Shown here: piece by piece, positions 1 to 4,517 of the stretch
Position numbering within the stretch: the first letter of the stretch is position 1
Layout of the letters: every line of letters begins with the position of its first letter
The notes under the pieces: model-generated
The model's input: only the letters and a program-made list of their open reading frames with translations
Told to the model about the DNA's origin: nothing
Databases searched by the model: none
Assembly (NCBI GenBank): GCA_030622265.1
Contig: JAUXGG010000052.1
Coordinates: forward strand, 1-8,318
DNA: 8,318 nucleotides
DNA from: Candidatus Eiseniibacteriota bacterium
Lineage (GTDB): Bacteria > Arandabacterota > Arandabacteria > Arandabacterales > Arandabacteraceae
Reading direction: 5' to 3'
Program-made: the position numbers and the translations under genes

Positions 1-312
1 GAAGGAGTCCCGCATATGGCTCTTCACAACGGTCGCCCCATGCTGGGTCGGATGCAGAGAGGTGAAAATGGTAGCGAATGACGGGAGCGTCCACGGGGCC
101 GAGCTCATGCACCTCTCGCAAAGAACTCCCCGTGCGGCAAGGCGGTCGGTCTCGGGACTGGTGCTTCGCTCATAGCCGTAGCATCCGAGGTGGTCGGCCC
201 GGAGCGTATCGACCGCGATGATCAGGATATTGAGCCGGGGCGCTTCCCGTCCGCACGATACGGCGAGGACCATACAGAGCAGAATGACCGTGAGATTTCT
301 CAATCCGTCCAT
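1..312 (-). CDS. Sulfatase-like / alkaline-phosphatase-superfamily lipoprotein, N-terminal part only
   Basis: This open frame continues past the left edge; 104 residues are visible. A short hydrophobic leader ends in a lipobox-like A-V-S-C (Cys20), so the product is probably a lipoprotein exported across the inner membrane. The core begins with LNILIIAVDTLRADHLGCYG (residues 27-46), the classic first metal-binding strand of the sulfatase/alkaline phosphatase superfamily, with Asp35 as a metal ligand. The nucleophile region reads SSAPWTLPSFATIFTSLHP (70-88). Thr75 sits where formylglycine sulfatases carry Cys or Ser in C/S-x-P-S-R, and the following Arg is Phe. A threonine nucleophile suggests a phosphodiesterase, phosphatase or phosphotransferase rather than a true sulfatase, but the substrate cannot be told. 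The ATG at 312 is chosen because it gives a normal leader length; in-frame ATGs at 321 and 360 exist, and none has a clear Shine-Dalgarno. Confidence 0.85.
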   Translation of the reverse strand, partial: MDGLRNLTVILLCMVLAVSCGREAPRLNILIIAVDTLRADHLGCYGYERSTSPETDRLAARGVLCERCMSSAPWTLPSFATIFTSLHPTQHGATVVKSHMRDSF

Positions 313-411
313 GTAAGACATTCTAACACATCGGTCCCGATATCTACACCGGGTTTGCATATGATGACACGACCGCAGACCGCATTGTGCCTTGCTTTGG
401 CTGGCGTGGAT

Positions 412-437
412 GGGGTGGACCCGTAAGGGCCCACCCC
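412..437 (-). terminator. GC-rich hairpin between the two minus-strand genes
   Basis: GGGGTGG and CCACCCC pair, then after an A/C mismatch CCC pairs with GGG around a GTAA loop. It lies 28 bp beyond the stop codon of the secreted-protein gene (465-1010) and about 100 bp before the sulfatase-like start. This is the expected place for a transcription stop. Neither strand has a T-run after the stem, so it is not a canonical intrinsic terminator; it could instead stabilise the 3' end or act with Rho. Confidence 0.45.
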
Positions 438-464
438 GTCTCTGAACTGGAAGTCGGTGCCAGG

Positions 465-1010
465 CTAGAAGTCGGTGTCGTCGAATATGATCAGATCATA
501 CTCAAACAGGTACTCACCGGGGTTCCAGCCGATCATTTCCTGCATCATGCAGTCGACATCGGATGTGAGGACCAGCCAGATCTTGGCTCCATCCGGATAG
601 TTCTCATCGTTCATGGCCGGAAGGTCACCGGTGTCCACCGTGTTCTGGATGTGGACATTACCCTCGATATCGGCGATGCCATCACCAAGGCAAATGAGGC
701 CGCTGCCGGGCCATGGGTCAGGATAGTAGATCAGCGTGTAGTCGAGTCCGATTTCGAGGCCGTGGCCATTGAAGACGAAATTGAAGTCGGCGGCTTCGTG
801 GCTGTATTTCATCTTGGCCCAGGCTCCATCCTCAACGATCTCCCAGGTATCGGGATCTTTCTCGTTGAAATAGAGGTGGGAGATGTGTGAGCGGCCGGCC
901 GGACCGTTAGGGGCCTTGCCGCTGGTGAAGTTCTTTCCAAAAGACACGCCTGCGAAGGCGAGCCCGGTTAATGCAATAACGGTGATAAGGATCGCAGCTT
1001 TCTTATACAT
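465..1010 (-). CDS. Secreted protein of unknown function (181 aa)
   Basis: The start is well supported: GGGAGGA lies about 8 bp upstream of the ATG. Residues 1-25 (MYKKAAILITVIALTGLAFA...) form a typical Sec signal peptide, so the mature protein is extracytoplasmic. The rest is a compact domain of about 155 residues, rich in Asp, Gly, Tyr and Trp, with no membrane segment. Visible blocks include HLYFNEKDPDTWEIVEDGAW (about 45-64), FVFNGHGLEIGLDYTLIYYP and ICLGDGIADIEGNVHI. The C-terminal block is IGWNPGEYLFEYDLIIFDDT, just before the end. There are two cysteines (in LICLGD and VDCMMQ), which might form a disulfide. The alternation of polar and aromatic residues suggests a beta-rich fold. I recall similar uncharacterised secreted proteins in methanogen and environmental genomes, but cannot verify this here and name no function. 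It is transcribed away from phoB and followed by the 412-437 hairpin. Confidence 0.85.
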   Translation of the reverse strand: MYKKAAILITVIALTGLAFAGVSFGKNFTSGKAPNGPAGRSHISHLYFNEKDPDTWEIVEDGAWAKMKYSHEAADFNFVFNGHGLEIGLDYTLIYYPDPWPGSGLICLGDGIADIEGNVHIQNTVDTGDLPAMNDENYPDGAKIWLVLTSDVDCMMQEMIGWNPGEYLFEYDLIIFDDTDF

Positions 1011-1047
1011 TCAAACGTCCTCCCTCAAACGTAACTGTCTATACTCT

Positions 1048-1097
1048 CATCCTTAGGTTTTGCCCTCCTGTGGGGCTCTCCTGTGGGCGTAAGGATG
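1048..1097 (-). repeat. Long inverted repeat enclosing a tandem duplication, upstream of the secreted-protein gene
   Basis: CATCCTTA (1048-1055) pairs perfectly with TAAGGATG (1090-1097). Inside, GCCC (1062-1065) pairs with GGGC (1085-1088). The enclosed sequence has a direct repeat, CTCCTGTGGG at 1065-1074 and 1078-1087. On the minus strand this lies 38 bp upstream of the ATG at 1010, so it would be in the 5' leader or promoter of that gene. It could be an RNA structure in the leader, an operator, or a remnant of a repeat element. Confidence 0.5.
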
Positions 1098-1142
1098 TCT
1101 AACTCATAGGCACCACCCCCTTGCTGGGTGAGTTGGGCGCCG

Positions 1143-1169
1143 GGGACGGGTGGGACACCAACCCGTCCC
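1143..1169. repeat. Strong 9-bp hairpin with tetraloop extension
   Basis: GGGACGGGT (1143-1151) is the exact reverse complement of ACCCGTCCC (1161-1169). The interior adds GG/CC around a GACA loop with one bulged A. No T-run follows on either strand, so this is not a standard terminator. It sits alone in the divergent region, about 130 bp upstream of the secreted-protein gene. Confidence 0.55.
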
Positions 1170-1218
1170 TGGGCCCGACGCCATCTTAGCTATCCCGCTT
1201 GCTTTGAATTGTCTGCTT

Positions 1219-1295
1219 GGTTAGAGGGCCGCTGGCCGAGGGTCGCTAACCCGGACAGGGAAGAGCTTTGCAAGGCGTGTGCCACCAGAGTCCGG
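1219..1295 (+). repeat. Adjacent inverted repeats, possible structured RNA or DNA element
   Basis: GGTTAG (1219-1224) pairs with CTAACC (1246-1251) and encloses GGCC-GCT-GGCC. Overlapping its last base, CCGGAC (1251-1256) pairs with GTCCGG (1290-1295) and encloses GGC-GTGT-GCC. Two successive stem-loops without coding potential are suggestive of structure, but they match no RNA family I recognise and could be chance in GC-rich DNA. Confidence 0.25.
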
Positions 1296-1491
1296 AGCGC
1301 ACAGGATCGTGTTAGTTGCTCTGGAAAGGGAGGTTAGGTGCCTTACATATCTGCGGAAAAAGTCTCAGGCGGCAGTTTGGATTGCCGGATGCAACGGGCC
1401 GGCTTGCGAGGTGCGAGGCAGGACGCCTGGCTATCTGATATGGAGACTGGCAGCCCGAACGCCGGAATCTTCCCAAACTTGAAAGTTGCGA

Positions 1492-1520
1492 TTGTAACCC
1501 CGTCCCGACATCATTATAAT
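1492..1520 (+). promoter_or_regulatory. Sigma70-type promoter for phoBR
   Basis: TTGTAA (1492-1497) and a perfect TATAAT (1515-1520) are separated by exactly 17 bp. Transcription would begin near 1527, leaving a leader of about 70 nt before the GTG of phoB. No convincing 11-bp-spaced PHO repeats overlap it, which suggests basal expression rather than strong autoregulation. Confidence 0.65.
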
Positions 1521-1549
1521 ATTGCTAAGGTTAGAATCTTAGTATTGTT
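1518..1549 (+). promoter_or_regulatory. Imperfect dyad overlapping the predicted phoB transcription start
   Basis: CTAAG (1525-1529) and CTTAG (1538-1542) are complementary around an 8-nt centre. Pairing extends outward to 12 positions with one mismatch and two G-T pairs. Because it covers the -10 edge and the predicted start site, it could be an operator or a hairpin at the very 5' end of the phoBR message. Confidence 0.35.
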
Positions 1550-1564
1550 CCAGATCCCGTCCCA

Positions 1565-1579
1565 ATGAGACTGCCCCAG
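1565..1579 (-). repeat. Copy 1 of a 15-bp dispersed inverted repeat
   Basis: The minus strand here reads CTGGGGCAGTCTCAT, identical to the plus strand at 6698-6712. This copy is in the phoB leader, 16 bp before the start codon. It is preceded on the plus strand by CCCGTCCC. Both copies are noncoding and both are followed (in the CTGGGG direction) by G-rich sequence, which fits a dispersed REP-like or miniature element. Confidence 0.45.
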
Positions 1580-1595
1580 GGAGCGAGGTTGTTCT

Positions 1596-2273
1596 GTGGG
1601 CCGGCTTGTCGCTATCGTTGACGATGAACCCGATATTCTGGAGCTTGTCTCGATTCACCTTGAGCGTGCCGGTTTCGAGGTGAAAGCCTTCCCTGATGCA
1701 TCCGGATTCCTCAGGTCTCTCAGGAAACGGACTCCTGATCTGCTTGTCCTTGATCTCATGCTCCCGGACACTGATGGGCTTGAGATCTGCAGACGGATGA
1801 AGGGAGACGACAGGTATGATGCCATTCCGATCATAATGCTCACAGCCAGGGGTGGTGAGGTGGACAAGGTGCTGGGCCTGGAGCTCGGCGCTGATGATTA
1901 TGTCACCAAGCCATTTTCCCCAAGGGAACTGGTTGCCAGGGTAAAGGCGGTACTGAGAAGGAAGAAGGCGAAAGAGGACTCCAGAAGGATCGTGGTGGAT
2001 GATACATTGGTGATTGACTGCGAAAAGTACGAAGTGGAGGTAAAGGGCAGGAAGGTGGAGCTTACATCTACAGAATTCAAGATCCTGGCCCTGCTTGCCA
2101 CGAACCGTGGCCGGGTGCAGAGCCGGGAGCAGATACTTGACCATCTTTGGGGACACGAAAAAGCCGTAACAGACAGGACCATCGATGTTCATATAAGAAA
2201 TCTCAGAGAGAAAATCGGGCGGGCAGCCAAACTGGTTAAGAACATAAGAGGTGTTGGTTACAAAGTAGAATGA
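1596..2273 (+). CDS. phoB: PhoB-type phosphate-regulon response regulator
   Basis: An OmpR/PhoB-family transcription factor of 225 residues, close to the 229 of E. coli PhoB. The receiver domain (about 3-120) has the acidic pair Asp9/Asp10, phosphoacceptor Asp53 (in LLVLDLMLPDTDG), Thr83 and Lys105 (in YVTKPFSPREL), matching E. coli PhoB numbering. The winged-helix DNA-binding domain (about 128-225) contains ELTSTEFKILALL, the recognition-helix region DRTIDVHIRNLREKIG and the terminal hairpin IRGVGYKVE. The start is GTG, with GAGCGAGG about 7 bp upstream. The stop overlaps the phoR start by 4 bp (ATGA), indicating translational coupling. Assignment to phosphate control, rather than another OmpR-like system, rests on the adjacent kinase type, the PHO-box-like repeats and the downstream pst genes. 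Confidence 0.93.
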   Translation: MGRLVAIVDDEPDILELVSIHLERAGFEVKAFPDASGFLRSLRKRTPDLLVLDLMLPDTDGLEICRRMKGDDRYDAIPIIMLTARGGEVDKVLGLELGADDYVTKPFSPRELVARVKAVLRRKKAKEDSRRIVVDDTLVIDCEKYEVEVKGRKVELTSTEFKILALLATNRGRVQSREQILDHLWGHEKAVTDRTIDVHIRNLREKIGRAAKLVKNIRGVGYKVE

Positions 2274-4006
2274 ATAGATCCCTATTCCTCAAGATCCTGG
2301 CAGGCTTTGTCATCGTGATCGTGGCGATGGCCGGCCTTACATTGCTTCTGTCATACAGAACGATTCGAAACCACCACCTGGAAACACAGCGGGAAGGCCT
2401 GCGCTTGCTGGCAATGGGTCTTAGGCCGGCTTTCTCCTCTGCGCTCGCCGAACATGATCCGGCACGGCTCGACTCCCTGGCGAAGGATCTGGGCTTGCAC
2501 ACCAACTCGCGGATAACCGTAGTCGATCCCGAGGGGAGCGTGATAGCCGATTCCTGGAGCAATCCCGCCGAGATGGAGAATCATAGGACAAGGCCTGAGA
2601 TCATGCGGGCTCTTCGAGGGGAGGTCGGCACGTCACTGCGATACAGTGCAACGCTTCAGGAGGACCTGCTGTATGTTGCCGTCCCTGTGGGCAGGGAAGG
2701 GTATGTGGATGGCGTTCTTAGAGTAAGCCTGCGCCTTGAAAGCATAGATGTTGCACTGGCCGGTCTCAGAAACGACATTCTGATCATAGGATCCTTCGTC
2801 GCCATTCTGTCACTGATCGGAGCCCTGCTCTTCTCCCGGAGTTTCTCCCGGCCCATAGGCCAGCTGACTGCCGCTTCGCGCAGGGTGGCGGCTGGTGACT
2901 TTGATGCGCGCGTTCTCCTCAAGGGTGGAGGTGAGGTCAAGGAGCTTGCCGACAGCTTCAACTACATGACCGATCGCGTAAAGAGCCTGTTCGGAGAGCT
3001 CTCCGATAAGAGTGAGGAACTGAACGGTGTCGTCGGGACAATCCAGGACGGCCTGCTGGTGCTGGACAAAGAAGGAAGGATAATACTCAGCAACCCCGGC
3101 TTCGCCAGAATCGTCGGCGACGAGGCAGTAAACGGCAAGTTCTACTGGGAGGTAACCCGGGTGCCGGAGCTGGATGAACTGGTCAGGACCACCACGGCGC
3201 GGAGAGCCAGCTCGGTGCGGGAGGTTCCCCTAGGCGGCAGGATGTACCTTTGCAGCGGCGACTTCCTCTCCTCGCGCGAGGGGGTTGTGCTTCTGATCCA
3301 CGACATAACCGACATGAAAAACATGGAAAAGGTGAAGAAGGACTTCATTGTCAATCTCTCGCACGAGTTGAGGACTCCGTTGACGGCTATCAAGGGCTTT
3401 CTGGAGACCCTGCAGGATGAGGTGACAGTTGATGGCCAGCATTATCTGGGGATAGTGCGCCGGCACACGGACCGCCTGGCGAACATAGTCGAGGATCTGC
3501 TGGTGCTGTCTGAGCTGGAGGACAGCGGGACCGAACTTCATATCGAGAAGGTTGACCTGAAGCATCTGATTGAAGATGTGATTCACGTTTTCGAGCCCCG
3601 GGTCCGGGAAAGGGGCCTGGAGATGAAGCTCGAAGCCGGAGAAGGCGGAACAGTGGTAAGCGGCGACCGGTTCAAACTTGAGCAGGTCTTCATCAACCTG
3701 ATCGACAATGCCGTGAAATACACAGAGCAGGGCGGTGTGGTGATCCGGATCACGGCGGATGATGCGAATTTCCTGGTAGCCGTTGAGGATACGGGAACGG
3801 GAATCCCGGAGGAGCACCTGTCTCGCATCTTCGAACGTTTCTATGTTGTTGATAAATCAAGGTCTAAGAAGGTCGGAGGCACCGGACTGGGCCTCTCCAT
3901 CGTCAAGCACATCATACTTCTCCACAGCGGGACCGTGAATGTGGACAGTGAGCCAGGCAAAGGCACGCGGTTCACCGTGACGATTCCGGCGTCGCAGCAT
4001 TCTTAA
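2270..4006 (+). CDS. phoR: PhoR-type membrane sensor histidine kinase
   Basis: A 578-residue inner-membrane kinase, partner of the preceding regulator. In order: TM1 (about 7-28); an extracytoplasmic sensor domain (about 30-167); TM2 (about 169-189, IIGSFVAILSLIGALLF); HAMP (about 190-243, with RPIGQLTAASRRVAAGDFDA); and PAS (about 248-350, TIQDGLLVLDKEGRIILSN). The HisKA domain follows, with phosphoacceptor His365 in NLSHELRTPLTAIKGFLETL. The ATPase domain has Asn480 (N box, NLIDNAVKYTE), Asp507 (G1, DTGTGIPEEHL), an F box (IFERFYVVDKSRS) and G2 (GGTGLGLSIV, from Gly536). All catalytic boxes are intact. It is longer than E. coli PhoR (431 aa) because of the large periplasmic domain, which is usual outside the Enterobacteria. 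The PstSCA-PhoU route of phosphate signalling is inferred from family knowledge; phoU is not in the window. Confidence 0.93.
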   Translation: MNRSLFLKILAGFVIVIVAMAGLTLLLSYRTIRNHHLETQREGLRLLAMGLRPAFSSALAEHDPARLDSLAKDLGLHTNSRITVVDPEGSVIADSWSNPAEMENHRTRPEIMRALRGEVGTSLRYSATLQEDLLYVAVPVGREGYVDGVLRVSLRLESIDVALAGLRNDILIIGSFVAILSLIGALLFSRSFSRPIGQLTAASRRVAAGDFDARVLLKGGGEVKELADSFNYMTDRVKSLFGELSDKSEELNGVVGTIQDGLLVLDKEGRIILSNPGFARIVGDEAVNGKFYWEVTRVPELDELVRTTTARRASSVREVPLGGRMYLCSGDFLSSREGVVLLIHDITDMKNMEKVKKDFIVNLSHELRTPLTAIKGFLETLQDEVTVDGQHYLGIVRRHTDRLANIVEDLLVLSELEDSGTELHIEKVDLKHLIEDVIHVFEPRVRERGLEMKLEAGEGGTVVSGDRFKLEQVFINLIDNAVKYTEQGGVVIRITADDANFLVAVEDTGTGIPEEHLSRIFERFYVVDKSRSKKVGGTGLGLSIVKHIILLHSGTVNVDSEPGKGTRFTVTIPASQHS

Positions 4007-4045
4007 CCCAAAACTAACACTCTCTTAATTCGGACTTAACCCCTT
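4002..4045 (+). promoter_or_regulatory. Tandem PHO box: four direct repeats with 11-bp period
   Basis: CTTAAC (4002), ACTAAC (4013), CTTAAT (4024) and CTTAAC (4035) start exactly 11 bp apart. TAA is invariant at the centre of all four. One-helical-turn spacing of short direct repeats is the known layout of PhoB/PhoP binding sites, where dimers bind head-to-tail. The array starts within the last codon and stop of phoR and ends just before a -10-like element. It would place PhoB as activator of the gene run from the small cysteine protein to pstS. Assignment to PhoB is an inference from spacing, location and neighbours. Confidence 0.8.
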
Positions 4046-4050
4046 CGCGA

Positions 4051-4056
4051 TACCAT
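4051..4056 (+). promoter_or_regulatory. Candidate -10 element of the PHO-box promoter
   Basis: TACCAT matches four of six positions of TATAAT, including the key first, second and last bases. It lies 10 bp after the last CTTAAC repeat, the spacing seen in PhoB-activated promoters, where the PHO box replaces the -35. No separate consensus -35 is visible. Transcription would begin near 4063, giving a leader of about 200 nt before the gene at 4264. Confidence 0.5.
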
Positions 4057-4115
4057 TTCCTTGATGTTTTCAAACTCTACATACGGAGATAGCCATAGAG
4101 TGGAGGGACCCTGCC

Positions 4116-4289
4116 ATGCTCGCGCGCAGATGGACCGTGAACCAGTCCCAGGAGAATGTGATTACAGGTGGGTTCCATGGAAGAGTCGGTAGACGGCATT
4201 GTGGCGGGGTCCCCGCTCAGAGTTTCTGGTTTACCGAGGGCCGAATTCATCGGAGGATGATCGATGTGCCCCTACCTGAGAGTAGGTGA
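4116..4289 (+). CDS. Possible 57-aa leader ORF in the Pho operon leader
   Basis: An ATG at 4116 is preceded by GGAGGG at a spacing of 8 bp, a good ribosome site, and reads 57 codons to TGA at 4287. The product is basic (many Arg), with three Trp-containing stretches, no signal peptide and no motif I recognise. It overlaps the start of the next gene by 26 bp in another frame. The position in the leader and the good Shine-Dalgarno favour translation; the odd composition argues against a conserved protein. It may be a leader peptide or simply chance. Confidence 0.25.
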   Translation: MLARRWTVNQSQENVITGGFHGRVGRRHCGGVPAQSFWFTEGRIHRRMIDVPLPESR

Positions 4290-4500
4290 ACTCCAGACAA
4301 GTTGCGCGGCCTATATGGGCCCGTATACCGAACCTTCTGAATGTGAGCAGGAGTATTACTGCAGTACGTGCTCACATTCCGGCTGTGTGTGGTTTCTCAG
4401 CAAGAGGAGGGAGTTGATTCACGACAGTAAGGCCATGCACACATCTGCGTTTGCCGGTGCGGAGCAGATCGCAAGAGTATTTGCTCATTCCGAAATCTGA
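4264..4500 (+). CDS. Small six-cysteine protein in the Pho operon (78 aa)
   Basis: GGAGG lies 7 bp before the ATG, so the start is clear. The sequence opens MCPYL and has cysteines at 2, 14, 27, 33, 36 and 41. The densest part, CEQEYYCSTCSHSGC (27-41), includes a C-x2-C pair with a nearby His38. There is no signal peptide or membrane segment, so the protein is probably cytoplasmic. The tail (about 45-78) is helical in character and lacks Cys. The pattern CPYL...CxA...(Y)C...C resembles small uncharacterised bacterial proteins I recall that begin with CPYL, and metal or cluster binding is plausible but unproven. It is the first well-supported gene after the PHO box, and 17 bp separate it from the porin, so it is probably co-induced by phosphate starvation. 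Confidence 0.7.
   Translation: MCPYLRVGELQTSCAAYMGPYTEPSECEQEYYCSTCSHSGCVWFLSKRRELIHDSKAMHTSAFAGAEQIARVFAHSEI
4339..4379 (+). repeat. Perfect 11-bp inverted repeat inside the six-cysteine gene
   Basis: GAATGTGAGCA (4339-4349) is the exact reverse complement of TGCTCACATTC (4369-4379), with 19 bp between. The spacer contains the 10-bp palindrome TACTGCAGTA. In mRNA this would form a strong stem-loop within codons 26-39. It may be an attenuation or stability structure, or a protein site. The TGTGA/TCACA arms resemble a CRP site but the spacing is far too wide for one. Confidence 0.6.
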
Positions 4501-4517
4501 ATAAGGAGAGACTGCCC

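Larger units (their letters stand above)
1011..1595. other. Gene-free divergent intergenic region with many inverted repeats
   Basis: This stretch separates the leftward secreted-protein gene from rightward phoB. Short open frames in it lack ribosome sites and family-like composition, so I see no gene. It holds a large hairpin (1048-1097), a 9-bp perfect stem (1143-1169), nested pairs between 1219 and 1295, smaller stems such as AGGC/GCCT near 1417-1429, and the phoB promoter and a dyad near 1492-1549. The octamer CCCGTCCC occurs at 1162, 1499 and 1556, and its reverse complement at 1143. No tRNA, RNase P, tmRNA, 6S or known riboswitch core was recognised. Confidence 0.6.

Noticed and set aside
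387..890. Plus-strand open frame of 167 codons
   Set aside because: It lies antisense to the secreted-protein gene, which has a signal peptide and a strong ribosome site; the plus-strand product has no such support.
1296..1345. Resemblance to a c-di-GMP (GEMM) riboswitch because of GCGCACAGG
   Set aside because: The rest of the conserved core, including the GCAAA and GGGACGCAAAG segments, is missing.
1479..1500. Possible PHO repeats before phoB
   Set aside because: CTTGAA and TTGTAAC are present but not at 11-bp spacing and with no third or fourth unit.
1128..1568. Three short plus-strand open frames in the intergenic region
   Set aside because: They overlap one another, have no good Shine-Dalgarno, and their composition looks like translated noncoding DNA.
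1539..2192. Minus-strand open frame of 217 codons
   Set aside because: It is a mirror of the phoB coding sequence, whose receiver and DNA-binding motifs are unmistakable.
3230..3817. Minus-strand open frame of 195 codons
   Set aside because: It is antisense to the intact PAS, HisKA and ATPase domains of phoR, with no ribosome site or recognisable domain.
4343..4376. CRP-like site TGTGA...TCACA
   Set aside because: The half-sites are separated by far more than the 6 bp required; it is treated as a hairpin-forming inverted repeat instead.
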